Source of the DNA: Eubacteriales bacterium
GTDB lineage: Bacteria; Bacillota_A; Clostridia; Christensenellales; Aristaeellaceae
Assembly (NCBI GenBank): GCA_029974035.1
Contig: JARKQG010000039.1
Span: forward strand, 1-45,408
Reading direction: 5' to 3'
Length of the DNA stretch: 45,408 nucleotides
This document shows, piece by piece, positions 15,368 to 24,258 of this stretch. The position numbers were made by a program, and so were the translations under genes. Positions within the stretch are counted from its first letter, which is position 1; the number at the start of each line of letters is the position of its first letter. Under the pieces are notes generated by a model that saw nothing but the letters and a program-made list of their open reading frames with translations, ran no database searches and was not told the origin of the DNA.

Positions 15368-15368
15368 T
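15340..15368 (+). promoter_or_regulatory. Promoter of ppk, inside the nfo 3' end
   Basis: TTGTGA (15340-15345), a 17-bp spacer and TATGAT (15363-15368) preceded by the extended element TGG (15360-15362). The predicted start is about 12 bp before the ppk ATG, so the leader would be very short. Confidence 0.6.
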
Positions 15369-15386
15369 GGACCCGGGTGAGAACAT

Positions 15387-17468
15387 ATGAGCGAAACGCG
15401 GGAAAGCCTGACGCCGGTCGACCTGAACCCCGAACACTACATCAATCGGGAGCTCAGCTGGCTGGAGTTCAATCAGCGGGTGCTGGAGGAATCGCTGTCT
15501 CCGGACAATCCGCCCTTTGAAAAAATGAAATTTCTGTCGATCGTCGCCAGCAATCTGGACGAGTTTTTCATGATCCGCGTGGCGTCCATCTGGGATCAGA
15601 TCGACGCCCATTATGACCGTCCGGACGCCAGCGGCATGACGCCGCGCCAACAGATTGCCGCCATCACCGCCCGCGTGCGGGTGATGGTCCGGCGCATGTA
15701 TGAGGTGCTGCATAAGGAAGTCCTGCCGGGACTGAGGGCGGCGGGCATCCGCATGGCGGATGAAAGAAACCTCACCCGCGAGCAGGAAGCCTTCCTGGAC
15801 GAGTATTTCAAGGCCGAAATCTATCCGGTGCTGACGCCCATGGCGGTGGATGCCACGCGCCCGTTTCCGCTGATCCTCAACCGCAGCCTCAACCTGGGCG
15901 TTTTGATCGATGAGGGCCCGGACGAGGAGCCCTCCTTTGGCACCGTTCAGGTGCCCGGCGGCCTGTCCCGCGTGATCCGGCTGCCGGACAAGGACGGCAT
16001 CACGCTGATCCTGCTGGAGCAGGTGATCGCCCGCTCCATCGGCCGGCTGTTCGCCGGGCGCAAGATCCTCGCGTGCAACGCCTACCGCATCACCCGGAAC
16101 GCGGACCTCTCCATCGACGAGGAGGACGCCGAGGACCTGCTGCAGGAGATCGAAAAGCTGCTCAAGCAGCGGCGCTGGGGCGCCGCGGTGCGGCTGGAGA
16201 TCGACCATCGGGCGGATGCGCGTCTGGTGAAGGCGCTGGAAGACGCGCTGGAGCTGGAGGGCGGCGATGCCTACCCCATCCATGGCCCCATCAATCTGGA
16301 CTTTCTGATGCAGCACATCTACCACCTGCCCGGCTTTGAGCACCTGAAATACAGGCCCTACTTTCCCCGCGCGCTGGTGCTGGAGGAGGGCGAGAGCATG
16401 TTTGACCGCATCCGCCGCGGCGATCTGATGCTCTACCATCCCTATGACAGCTTTGAGCCGGTGGTGCGCTTCGTGCGCCAGTCGGCAAGGGACCGGAATG
16501 TGCTGGCCATCAAGCAGACGCTCTACCGCGTCAGCGGCCAGTCCCCCATCATCGCGGCGCTGGCGGAAGCCGCCGACGCCGGAAAACAGGTGACGGTGCT
16601 GCTGGAACTCAAGGCCCGCTTTGACGAGGAAAACAACATCCACTGGGGCAAGCGCCTCGAGCGCGCGGGCGCCCACGTGATCTACGGCATGGCGGGACTC
16701 AAGACCCATTCCAAGATCACGCTGGTGGTGCGCTCCGAGGACAAGGGCGTGCGCCGCTACGTGCACCTGGGCACCGGCAATTACAACGACGTCACGGCCA
16801 ACATCTACACCGACCATGGCCTTTTTACCGCCAGCGAGGCATTTGGCAGCGATGCTTCTGACTTTTTCAACATGCTGACCGGGTTTTCCGAGCTGCCCCA
16901 GCTCAATAAGCTGGTGTCGGCCCCGCGGGACCTGCGCGCCCGTTTTCTGGAATTGATCGCGCGGGAGGAGGCCCACGCCCGCGCCGGCAAGCGCGCCGAG
17001 ATCTTTGCCAAGATGAATTCGCTGGTGGACGAGGGCATCATCGCCGCGCTGTATCGGGCCTCCGGCGCGGGGGTGCGCATCCGGCTGATCGTGCGGGGCA
17101 TCTGCTGCCTGAGGCCGGGGCTGCCCGGCGTCAGTGAGAACATCACCGTCCGCTCCATCGTCGGGCGCTTTCTGGAGCACAGCCGCGTGTTCCTCTTCGC
17201 CAACGACGGACAGCAGGAGGCCTATCTCTCCAGCGCGGACTGGATGCCCCGGAACCTGGACCGTCGGGTGGAGCTGCTCTTCCCGGTGGAACACCCGCAG
17301 TTGGTCAAGCAGCTCAAAGACCTGATGAAGCTGCAGTGGCGCGACAACGTAAAATCCTCCGAGCTGCACTCGGACGGCCACTATACCCGCGTCTTTCGCC
17401 CCGGCGAGGCGCGCGTCGACGCGCAGGAATCGCTGATGCAGAAGTATCGCCAAGGAGATCTGGCATGA
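15387..17468 (+). CDS. ppk: Polyphosphate kinase 1
   Basis: Makes inorganic polyphosphate from ATP by way of a phosphohistidine. The 693 residues have the usual PPK1 order: N-terminal helical domain (YINRELSWLEFNQRVLEE), head domain, and two phospholipase D-like C-terminal domains. The phospho-accepting His is H441 in GLKTHSKI by analogy with E. coli H435. HPYDSF and RRYVHLGTGNYN are also conserved. ATG 15387 follows GGGTGAGAAC, a weak ribosome binding site. The stop overlaps the next start (ATGA). Confidence 0.96.
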   Translation: MSETRESLTPVDLNPEHYINRELSWLEFNQRVLEESLSPDNPPFEKMKFLSIVASNLDEFFMIRVASIWDQIDAHYDRPDASGMTPRQQIAAITARVRVMVRRMYEVLHKEVLPGLRAAGIRMADERNLTREQEAFLDEYFKAEIYPVLTPMAVDATRPFPLILNRSLNLGVLIDEGPDEEPSFGTVQVPGGLSRVIRLPDKDGITLILLEQVIARSIGRLFAGRKILACNAYRITRNADLSIDEEDAEDLLQEIEKLLKQRRWGAAVRLEIDHRADARLVKALEDALELEGGDAYPIHGPINLDFLMQHIYHLPGFEHLKYRPYFPRALVLEEGESMFDRIRRGDLMLYHPYDSFEPVVRFVRQSARDRNVLAIKQTLYRVSGQSPIIAALAEAADAGKQVTVLLELKARFDEENNIHWGKRLERAGAHVIYGMAGLKTHSKITLVVRSEDKGVRRYVHLGTGNYNDVTANIYTDHGLFTASEAFGSDASDFFNMLTGFSELPQLNKLVSAPRDLRARFLELIAREEAHARAGKRAEIFAKMNSLVDEGIIAALYRASGAGVRIRLIVRGICCLRPGLPGVSENITVRSIVGRFLEHSRVFLFANDGQQEAYLSSADWMPRNLDRRVELLFPVEHPQLVKQLKDLMKLQWRDNVKSSELHSDGHYTRVFRPGEARVDAQESLMQKYRQGDLA

Positions 17469-18451
17469 TCCACAACGATGACGCCTTTACCACGATGCTG
17501 CTGACCGTCCCCATCACCCCGGATAAGGAAGAATTGGCACGGCCGCTGTCGCCGGAGGAGTTTGCGCGGCTGGACGCCATGGCCCTCGCCACGCGGCCCG
17601 GCTCGCTGGGCGCGCTGATCGACATCGACATGAGCGGGCTGATGCTGCGCTACGGCGTCCGCGAAGCGGATGCCTACCGCATCTGCCTGCTCCTCTCGCG
17701 CAACCTGCCGCTGTCGTTTTTGCTGGAGCGGATGGGCGCCTCGGGCATCGACCTGGTAACCCTCTACGACGGCGCCTACCCCGGCCGCATCCGCGCCGCG
17801 CTGGGTGAAAAAGCGCCGCCCACGCTCTTTTTGCGCGGGCGGCCGGAGCTGTTCCGCCAAAACGCCATCGCCATCCTGGGCGCGGTGCCGCCCCGGGGCG
17901 AGGCCGAGGCCCACGTGCGCGCGCTGGTCCGGCAGGCGTCTGCGGAGGACTATGTGATCCTCACCGACGGGATGACCGGCCTCGGGCGCATCGCCGAGGA
18001 CGAGGCGTATCTTTCGGGCGGGCGGGTGATCTCGTTCCTCTCGGGGGCGCTGCTGGAGCGCATCGAAAAGCCCATGCTTTCCAGGCTGATCGAGGACAGG
18101 CGGGGCGCGGCGGTTTCGCCGCTGCACCCGGAGGCACTGCCCACAAAGCCCCACGGGCTGGCCCGGGCCCGCTGCCTCTACGCCCAGGCCAGCGCGGCCT
18201 TCGTGTTCGGCTGCGAGCTCAAAAAGGGCGACACCTGGGCTTCGGCCGCGGAGGCGCTCCGGGAACGCACCTGCCGCTACGTATACACCTGGGAGCCCTC
18301 CCCCTATCCGGGCAACCGCGCCCTCGTCGAGCGCGGCGCGCTGCCGTTTCCGGGGCCGGTCAACTTTTCCCAGCTGATCGGCGTATGGCAGGGCGCCGAG
18401 GCGCGCCAGCTTTCCTTTCTCGATTGGGAATCGCCAGCGCCAAGAGGGTGA
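17465..18451 (+). CDS. Divergent DprA/Smf-like Rossmann-fold protein
   Basis: A 328-residue protein with the DprA layout: an N-terminal helical part (about 35-110), VTLYDGAYPGRIRAALGEKAPPTLFLRGRPEL just before the Rossmann fold, and a C-terminal end ALVERGALPFPGPVNFSQL that mirrors the NxLIxxGA end of DprA. However, the DprA GSR motif is replaced by ILGAVPPRGEAEA and the GGxAxGID loop by TDGMTGLGRIAEDEA. True DprA loads RecA on incoming ssDNA. The lost motifs argue against that role, and the function is unknown. ATG 17465 overlaps the ppk stop (ATGA). Its 3' end overlaps the convergent membrane gene by 92 bp. Confidence 0.7.
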   Translation: MIHNDDAFTTMLLTVPITPDKEELARPLSPEEFARLDAMALATRPGSLGALIDIDMSGLMLRYGVREADAYRICLLLSRNLPLSFLLERMGASGIDLVTLYDGAYPGRIRAALGEKAPPTLFLRGRPELFRQNAIAILGAVPPRGEAEAHVRALVRQASAEDYVILTDGMTGLGRIAEDEAYLSGGRVISFLSGALLERIEKPMLSRLIEDRRGAAVSPLHPEALPTKPHGLARARCLYAQASAAFVFGCELKKGDTWASAAEALRERTCRYVYTWEPSPYPGNRALVERGALPFPGPVNFSQLIGVWQGAEARQLSFLDWESPAPRG

Positions 18452-19319
18452 GCGCCAGCGCCCCGGTCATGGCAAGGCCCGCCCAAGGTCCGGCGTCTCC
18501 GCCGGTCAGCCAGGGCTTTGAAACCGGGTAGACCTCGTAAAGCGCGCCCTGCTGCCAGGGCGGCATGCCGAGAACCGCCATGCTGAGAAGAGAAAACGCG
18601 GACAGGAACCCCAGGGCGGGCGCGACCCCGCCCTTTTTTTCGCGGGCAATCCACAAAAGAGCCCCGAACAGCGCGCCGTTTGCCAGCGCCACCGGCGTCC
18701 AGCGGCCGAAGAAGAGCGCGTAGAACACCGCGCAGCCGCCCAGCGCCCAGCGCCTGTGCCAGCCGGACAGCATTTCGCCCACAAGACCGGTGGCCAGCGC
18801 CGCGCCCAGCGCCTGCGCGAGGACATACACCGCCAGCATCGGCGTCAGCGCACCAAAGGCGGGGCTTGCGAGCGCGCGGCCAAAGCGCATCACGTCCAGC
18901 AGCCGGAAGACACCCAGCATCGCCAGCACCGCCGCGAGCCCCAGCATCAGCCCCGGCCCGAGGCCCCTGCCGATCTTCACCCGCGCGCCCAGCGCTCGGC
19001 CCGCGAAGTGCGACGCCAGCGCAATCGCCGCGCCCTGGCAGGCACCGCTGAAATAGGTCCAGCCGCCGTAGAGCGCCCGCGTCCAGCCGGGGGCGCGATC
19101 CGCCGTGTCGGCCGTCACACCCCAGGCGTCAAACAGGCGCCCGAAGAGCCAGGTCATCCCCCGGGGCACGGCCCACGCGGCGGCGAGGATTGCGGCAAGC
19201 GCAGCGACCAGCCGCAGCCAGCGTCGCGGCGCGCCGCCCTCCTCCAAAAACGCGCGCCGGAGCGCGGCGCCCTTCCCGCGGCCCGAAGCCGCACGGTTTT
19301 TCACAGTTTGCTTTCTCAT
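18360..19319 (-). CDS. Multi-spanning membrane protein, family not recognised
   Basis: This 319-residue protein starts MRKQTVKNRAASGRGKGAAL, a strongly basic head, then has about seven hydrophobic segments (roughly 35-60, 95-115, 125-150, 165-190, 205-240, 245-265, 285-305). The segment ALYEVYPVSKPWLTGG before the last helix reminds me of CPBP-type (CAAX protease-like) proteins, but the Glu and His motifs of active CPBP enzymes are not seen. Its ATG overlaps the stop of the glycosylase gene (ATGA). The last 30 codons lie opposite the end of the DprA-like gene. Confidence 0.65.
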   Translation of the reverse strand: MRKQTVKNRAASGRGKGAALRRAFLEEGGAPRRWLRLVAALAAILAAAWAVPRGMTWLFGRLFDAWGVTADTADRAPGWTRALYGGWTYFSGACQGAAIALASHFAGRALGARVKIGRGLGPGLMLGLAAVLAMLGVFRLLDVMRFGRALASPAFGALTPMLAVYVLAQALGAALATGLVGEMLSGWHRRWALGGCAVFYALFFGRWTPVALANGALFGALLWIAREKKGGVAPALGFLSAFSLLSMAVLGMPPWQQGALYEVYPVSKPWLTGGDAGPWAGLAMTGALALTLLALAIPNRERKAGAPRRPAIRRSAGKS

Positions 19320-19810
19320 GGCCCCTCCTTTGGGGGAATGTGCGCGGCCCATGCCGCGCGCTTTTTTTCGTAGGCGAGGGTATTGGCCGGGCTGGTGGAG
19401 GGCAGAAGCGCCCATTCCGCCGCCTGCGGCGGCAGCAGGCGAAAATACAGCGCCCGGGCGGTGGTTCCGTTGAAGAGCACCTTTTTGATGCCCGGGCATC
19501 TTTCCAAAAGCCCCGGTATATCGTTGGGCGCGGCCTCGCGGATGGCGCTGTCCAGCGAACCGGGCCGCACGCAGGATTGGGCCACGTCCCACAGCGCGAT
19601 CCGGTGGCGGATGAGCAGCAACCGCCGGGCCTCGATGTCCTTGGAAAACGCCTCGCCCGTGAGCTCAAACATCAGCGGCCAGAAGGCGTTTCTCGGGTGC
19701 GCGTAGTAGAAGCCCTGTGTCAGCGACGCCTCGCTGGGCATGGTGCCCAGAATCAAAATTCTGGCATCTTCCGACCATACAGGCCCGAATGAAAACTTCC
19801 GTTCGTCCAC
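19316..19810 (-). CDS. Uracil-DNA-glycosylase superfamily, hypoxanthine-DNA glycosylase-like
   Basis: The 164 residues contain ILILGTMPSEASLTQGFYYAHPRNAFW, split here as LILGTMPS (water-activating loop), GFYYAHPRNAFW (base pocket) and the late LPSTSPAN, the pattern of the UDG-superfamily group that removes deaminated purines (hypoxanthine) from DNA. The start is GTG 19810 with GGGGAGGTG upstream; an upstream in-frame ATG lies beyond the promoter -10 and is rejected. It forms a two-gene unit with the membrane protein. Confidence 0.85.
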   Translation of the reverse strand: MDERKFSFGPVWSEDARILILGTMPSEASLTQGFYYAHPRNAFWPLMFELTGEAFSKDIEARRLLLIRHRIALWDVAQSCVRPGSLDSAIREAAPNDIPGLLERCPGIKKVLFNGTTARALYFRLLPPQAAEWALLPSTSPANTLAYEKKRAAWAAHIPPKEGP

Positions 19811-19831
19811 GGCGCACCTCCCCGCGCCATT

Positions 19832-19840
19832 ATTATACCA
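19832..19840 (-). promoter_or_regulatory. Extended -10 promoter of the glycosylase gene
   Basis: On the minus strand TGGTATAAT (19840-19832), a perfect extended -10, lies 22 bp before the GTG start. No good -35 is present, which is common for extended -10 promoters. It is back-to-back with the promoter at 19870-19898. Confidence 0.6.
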
Positions 19841-19869
19841 GATTTGATGTTTGCGCGGGCGGGTTTCTC

Positions 19870-19898
19870 TTTTCAAACCGGGAAAAATAGGCTATAAT
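19870..19898 (+). promoter_or_regulatory. Promoter of the NagD-like gene
   Basis: TTTTCA (19870-19875), a 17-bp spacer and TATAAT (19893-19898), 55 bp before the chosen ATG. Confidence 0.65.
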
Positions 19899-19953
19899 GA
19901 AAAGAGATTTACAGTTCGGGCGAAAGCATAACGAAGAATCAGGATGTGAGCAC

Positions 19954-20727
19954 ATGGAAAGCCTCCGCGCAAAGCAGGGCTATATCTGCGACATGGACGG
20001 CGTCATCTATCACGGAAATATGCTGCTGCCGGGCGTGAAGCAATTCATCGACTGGCTGGAAGAAAACCACAAAAACTATCTGTTTCTCACCAACTCCTCG
20101 GAGCGCTCGCCCCGGGAGCTGCAGCAGAAGCTGCAGCGCATGGGTCTAAACGTGGACACGAGCCACTTCTACACCAGCGCGCTGGCCACGGCCAACTTTC
20201 TGGCTTCCCAATGTCCGGAAGGCAGCGCCTACGTGATCGGAGAACCCGGCCTGATCTCCGCGCTGTATGACGCCGGCTTCACCATGAACGACGTAAACCC
20301 CGACTATGTGGTGGTGGGCGAAACGGCCAATTACAACTACGACAAGATTCTGAAGGCGGTGCAGCTGGTGCTCAAGGGCGCCAAGCTCATCGGCACCAAT
20401 CCGGACCTGACCGGCCCGGTGGAATCGGGCATCGCGCCGGCCACCCGCGCGCTGATCTCCCCCATCGAGATGGCCACCGGCAAGCGGGCCTACTTCATCG
20501 GCAAGCCCAACCCGCTGATGATGCGCACCGCGCAGAAGCGGCTGGGCATCCACTCGGCGGACACCGTCATCGTCGGAGACCGCATGGATACCGACATCGT
20601 GGCGGGCATCGAGGCCCAGATGGAAACGGTGCTGGTGCTCTCCGGCGTCACCACCCGCGAGGCGATCTCGCTATACCCCTATCGCCCGTCCTACGTGCTG
20701 GACGGCGTGGGCGACATTCCCGGCTGA
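19954..20727 (+). CDS. NagD-type HAD hydrolase (subfamily IIA phosphatase)
   Basis: This 257-residue phosphatase has motif I CDMDGVIYHGN (D13, D15), motif II FLTNSSERSPREL, motif III GKPNPLMMRTAQKRLG and motif IV VIVGDRMDTDIVAG. These fit NagD/PNPase-type HAD enzymes that act on nucleotide monophosphates or sugar phosphates; the substrate is not predictable. I use ATG 19954 because an earlier in-frame ATG at 19897 overlaps the -10 box. The ribosome binding site (AGGATGTGAG) is weak. It is followed 28 bp later by the glycosyltransferase. Confidence 0.9.
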   Translation: MESLRAKQGYICDMDGVIYHGNMLLPGVKQFIDWLEENHKNYLFLTNSSERSPRELQQKLQRMGLNVDTSHFYTSALATANFLASQCPEGSAYVIGEPGLISALYDAGFTMNDVNPDYVVVGETANYNYDKILKAVQLVLKGAKLIGTNPDLTGPVESGIAPATRALISPIEMATGKRAYFIGKPNPLMMRTAQKRLGIHSADTVIVGDRMDTDIVAGIEAQMETVLVLSGVTTREAISLYPYRPSYVLDGVGDIPG

Positions 20728-20755
20728 CAATACGCATATCGGAGGTCGGTCTTTT

Positions 20756-21964
20756 TTGAAAAGGATCATGATCCTCAGTTCCAACTATACCGGTCACGGG
20801 CACAAGAGCATCTGCGAGGCGATCACCGAACAGCTGGCGAAGCATCCGGATGTGGAATGCCAGGTGATCGACGGTTTTGAGCTGATCGGCAAGGCGGGCG
20901 TCAGCGCCTCCAAGATGTACGGGCCCATCACGCAGAACGCCAAGACGCTCTACGACTGGTTTTTCCAGCTGTCCAACCGCTCCACCTACAACCCCATGGA
21001 GGAGCTGTTCGCGGCGATGATCTACCAGCGCTTCATCCGGCGCCTGCGCGCCTTCGCGCCCGACCTGATTCTGACGGTGCACCCGTTTTTCAACGGCAGC
21101 GTGCTGGCCATTCTGGCTCGGCACAAGCTGGACGTGCCCTTTGTGGGGCTGCAGGCGGACATCATCAACATCCACAAATCCTGGTGCGATCCCCGCGCCA
21201 CGCTGACCATCTGCCCCACCCCGGAAGCCTACGAAACCTCGGTCAAGCTCCACGGCATGCCGCCGGAAAAGCTCACCATCATCGGCTTTCCCACCCGGGC
21301 GCGCTTTTGCGATTACGCCCGCACCCACGAGCATCCGGAGTATCAGCCGGGCAGGCCCCTCCGGTGCCTTCTGATGTCCGGAGGCGAGGGCACGGGAAAC
21401 CTCAAAAGCTTTGCGCTGCAGCTTCTGCAGAACGTGGACTGTACCCTGGACATCGTGACCGGCCGGAACGCCAAGGTGAAAAAGACGCTGGAGGAATGCC
21501 TGCTGCCCAAGTACCGGGACCGCGTGGTGGTCCACGGCTTCGTCGAGGCCATGCAGGAGTTGATGGCGTCCAGCGATCTTCTGATCGCCCGGGGCAGCCC
21601 CAACACGCTCATGGAGGCCGTGGTGATGAATGTGCCCATCCTCATCACCGGCAGTCTGCCCGGCCAGGAGGCGGACAACCCCGCGGTGATGACCACCCAC
21701 AACCTGGCCGCACTCTGCGAAAACCCGGCCTCCGCGCCCGCGATCATCCAGGCCCTGCTGGCGGACGACGGCAAGCGCCTGAAGGAGATCGCCCGATCCC
21801 AGCGCGAGTACCGAAACCTGGACAACGCCCGCAACATCGCCGAACGGCTGTACGAAATGACGGAGCCCGGCCGGGTTTCCTACACCCGCATCGCCCGGAG
21901 AATGCCGCCGCCGTCCGTCCAGGAGGCCATGGAAAAGTTCAAAGCCTGGGCTAACAAGGCGTAA
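20756..21964 (+). CDS. MGDG synthase/UgtP-type processive glycolipid glycosyltransferase
   Basis: A GT28-family enzyme of 402 residues expected to transfer glucose or galactose from a UDP-sugar to diacylglycerol, giving membrane glycolipids and possibly lipoteichoic acid anchors. The N-terminus has ILSSNYTGHGHKSICEAI, typical of the MGDG-synthase domain. The C-terminal half has LMSGGEGTGN and the sugar-nucleotide loop RGSPNTLMEAVVMNVPILI. It begins with TTG at 20756 with GGAGG 10 nt upstream (20741-20745); ATG 20768 would remove the first beta-strand residues. Confidence 0.9.
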   Translation: MKRIMILSSNYTGHGHKSICEAITEQLAKHPDVECQVIDGFELIGKAGVSASKMYGPITQNAKTLYDWFFQLSNRSTYNPMEELFAAMIYQRFIRRLRAFAPDLILTVHPFFNGSVLAILARHKLDVPFVGLQADIINIHKSWCDPRATLTICPTPEAYETSVKLHGMPPEKLTIIGFPTRARFCDYARTHEHPEYQPGRPLRCLLMSGGEGTGNLKSFALQLLQNVDCTLDIVTGRNAKVKKTLEECLLPKYRDRVVVHGFVEAMQELMASSDLLIARGSPNTLMEAVVMNVPILITGSLPGQEADNPAVMTTHNLAALCENPASAPAIIQALLADDGKRLKEIARSQREYRNLDNARNIAERLYEMTEPGRVSYTRIARRMPPPSVQEAMEKFKAWANKA

Positions 21965-21978
21965 AGAAAAGCCCGGCG

Positions 21979-22656
21979 CTATGAAAGCGCGATGTCCGGA
22001 AGCTGCGAAATATCGCGGATCTCGTAGCGGGGGCGCACATCCTCAGGCGGTGCCTCCCCCTCCGGGTTGAGCCAGCAGCCATCCACCCCGGCGCTCTGCG
22101 CGCAGCGCATGTCCGCCGGGCTGTCGCCCGCCATCAGCGCCTCGCCTCGGCCCACACCCAGCTGCTCCATCGCGATCTCAAGCACCCGGGGGTCCGGCTT
22201 GGCGATGCCGATCTCCTCTGAAATCACAAAGCCTTTGATGAGGTGCCGGATGGGCGACCGGGCCATGCGGCCCCGTTGCACCCGGGAGATGCCGTTGGTC
22301 ACGATGGACACCGGTAGCTTTTTTGCGATCCGCTCCACCGCTTCCAGCGCGCCGGGCAACAGGATGAACTGCTCCGACAGCGCCTCCACGTAAAATTCCG
22401 CCGCCTCGGCGGGGTCTCCCGAAACGCCGTAACGCTCCATGAGCTGTTCAAAGCGCCGGACCTTCAGCTGCGCCTGGGTGGTCAGGCCCTTTTCCAGATC
22501 CCGCCACAGCGCGTCGTTGATCGCGTGGTACGCCTCCAGCGCGCCGCCGTCCGCGATCCCCAGGTGCCGCAGCACGCGCTCGGCGGCGATGCGCTCGCCC
22601 TGTCTGAAGTCAAACAGGGTTTCGTCCGCGTCGATAAAAATCCCCTTGTATCTCAT
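21979..22656 (-). CDS. YjjG-type HAD hydrolase, pyrimidine nucleotidase-like
   Basis: A 225-residue HAD with IDADETLFDF (D9, D11; the DADET form is typical of the YjjG group), VSIVTNGIS (motif II), IGIAKPDPRVLEIAMEQLG (motif III Lys) and LMAGDSPADMRCAQSAG (motif IV). YjjG enzymes remove phosphate from non-canonical pyrimidine nucleotides (house-cleaning), which is the likely but unproven role. ATG 22656 overlaps the murJ stop (ATGA) and GGAGGAAG stands upstream. It converges with the glycosyltransferase across only 14 bp. Confidence 0.88.
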   Translation of the reverse strand: MRYKGIFIDADETLFDFRQGERIAAERVLRHLGIADGGALEAYHAINDALWRDLEKGLTTQAQLKVRRFEQLMERYGVSGDPAEAAEFYVEALSEQFILLPGALEAVERIAKKLPVSIVTNGISRVQRGRMARSPIRHLIKGFVISEEIGIAKPDPRVLEIAMEQLGVGRGEALMAGDSPADMRCAQSAGVDGCWLNPEGEAPPEDVRPRYEIRDISQLPDIALS

Positions 22657-24191
22657 CGCTTCCTCCGGATCATCATCTTCAAGTAGCCGATCTGCCGCGC
22701 GCCCATGAGCTTCAGCGCGCCCAAATACACCAAAATGCCCGCGCCGCCCGCCGCAAGGAGCCGGAGCATCACCTGGAGCGTGTCGTCGCGCCCGACCATA
22801 AGGCTGCGCACCCAAAGGGTGACCGCCAGCGCCGCCGCCGAGCCGGCGGCGATCTTCGCGATCTCCCGCAAGAGCTCCCGCAGCCCCAGCGGCCCCAGCC
22901 GCCAGCGGAGCAGCGTCAAAAGAATTGCCGTGCCCATAAAGCTGGAGATCACCGTGCCCAGCGCCAAGCCGTTGACGCCGATAAAGCGGGACAGGGTAAA
23001 GCTGAATATGGCGTTGGACGACATCACGATCAGCGAAACCCACATGGTCAGCCGCGTCTTTTGCATGGAATGGAAGGCGCGGTTCAGAAGATCCGACACG
23101 CAGAAGCTGACCACGCCCAGAAGGTAGCACAGGAACACGCCGCTGGTGACGTAGGTGGCTTTTTCGCCAAAGGCCCCGCGGGTGTAGGCCACGCGGATGA
23201 TGTCGTCCGACAGCGCGCCGCCGACGGCCACGATGGGCAGCAGCACCATCACCAGCACCTCAATAGACTGCGTCACAATCGCGACGATGCCCTTTTTGTC
23301 GTGGGCGGAGGAGCGTTCGCTCATCCGGGAGAACATGACCGTGGTGATGGGCACGCCGATCACGCCGGTGATTACGGAGATGAGCCGGAACGCATAGTCC
23401 AGCGAGGACACGTCGCCCGCGTTGAGCCCCGAGCCGATCATCTGGTCCACCAGATGGCTTGCCTCGGTCAGCGCCATGGAGAGAAGCGCCGGCCCGCCCA
23501 GCGTGAGCATCCTTCGGAAGCGCGCGTCGTGGGGCCTGAAGATCAGCCGGTAGCGGAAATCCCCGCGCAGCGCCGGAAACAGGATGAGCATCTGCAGGAT
23601 GCCCGCGCCAAATACGCCCCAGGCCAGCGCGTCAATGCCGTACTTGGGCGAAAACCAGACCGTGGACACGATCATGCCAAAGCTCAGCGCAAAGCCCGTG
23701 AGCTGCGCGGCGATAAAGTGGCGCGTGGCGTTGAGCACCGACGCCAGCAGGATGGATGTGACCACGAACACCATCGAGGGCATCATGATGTTGTTCAGGC
23801 GCACGGCCATGTCGAGGCGCTCCTGATCGTACCCGAGGTAGATCAGGTGGGTCAGCGGCCGGGCGAAGATCATCATCAGCGCGCTCAGCGCCAGCGAAAT
23901 GAGCGCGAACATGTTGATGGCGTTGGAGGCAAAGCGGTTGGCGCGCTTCATTCCGCCGGTGGCGCGCGCGTCGATGTACAGCGGCACCATGGTGGAGGTG
24001 ATCATGGAGGTCAGCAGCATGATCGGGATATAAAAAAGGCTGTACGCGGCGACGTAGGCGTCGCTGACCGCTCCGGCGCCAAAAAAACTGGCGCGGATGA
24101 TCTCCCGGGCAAAGCCGACGGCCTTGCTGGCGAAGATAATGAGCGTCACATACAGCGTGGTCTGAAGTGTCCGGTCGTGTCTTTCGCGCAC
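22653..24191 (-). CDS. murJ: Lipid II flippase MurJ
   Basis: A MOP-superfamily transporter that moves lipid II across the membrane for peptidoglycan synthesis. The 512 residues contain about 14 hydrophobic helices and family sequences FASKAVGFAREIIRASFFGAGAVSDAY (as two parts: SKAVGFAREI and FFGAGAVSDAY) and LSRFIGVNGLALGTVISS near the end. Charged Arg residues line the first helices, as in MurJ. It starts with GTG at 24191 after GAGGGT. It is the first gene of murJ-HAD with its own promoter, just downstream of the mini SleB-like gene. Confidence 0.93.
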   Translation of the reverse strand: MRERHDRTLQTTLYVTLIIFASKAVGFAREIIRASFFGAGAVSDAYVAAYSLFYIPIMLLTSMITSTMVPLYIDARATGGMKRANRFASNAINMFALISLALSALMMIFARPLTHLIYLGYDQERLDMAVRLNNIMMPSMVFVVTSILLASVLNATRHFIAAQLTGFALSFGMIVSTVWFSPKYGIDALAWGVFGAGILQMLILFPALRGDFRYRLIFRPHDARFRRMLTLGGPALLSMALTEASHLVDQMIGSGLNAGDVSSLDYAFRLISVITGVIGVPITTVMFSRMSERSSAHDKKGIVAIVTQSIEVLVMVLLPIVAVGGALSDDIIRVAYTRGAFGEKATYVTSGVFLCYLLGVVSFCVSDLLNRAFHSMQKTRLTMWVSLIVMSSNAIFSFTLSRFIGVNGLALGTVISSFMGTAILLTLLRWRLGPLGLRELLREIAKIAAGSAAALAVTLWVRSLMVGRDDTLQVMLRLLAAGGAGILVYLGALKLMGARQIGYLKMMIRRKR

Positions 24192-24229
24192 CGCAATACC
24201 CTCTTTAAAATCAGGCTGTGATCCGATCC

Positions 24230-24258
24230 ATTATACCACGCCTGTCAACCGCCGTAAA
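24230..24258 (-). promoter_or_regulatory. Promoter of murJ
   Basis: On the minus strand TTTACG (24258-24253), a 17-bp spacer and TATAAT (24235-24230) with the extended element TGG (24238-24236). The -35 lies in the last codons of the upstream SleB-like gene. Confidence 0.6.

Noticed and set aside
19897..19953. Earlier start of the NagD-like gene at 19897
   Set aside because: The ATG overlaps the TATAAT box, so it would not be in the transcript.
21961..21990. Terminator between the convergent glycosyltransferase and HAD genes
   Set aside because: The stem GCGCT/AGCGC has only 5 bp and a 5-base gap to the T-run on the minus strand; too weak to call.
24230..24248. TTGACA with TATAAT before murJ
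   Set aside because: Only 7 bp separate them on the minus strand, too close for a promoter; a TTTACG with 17-bp spacing and an extended -10 is used instead.
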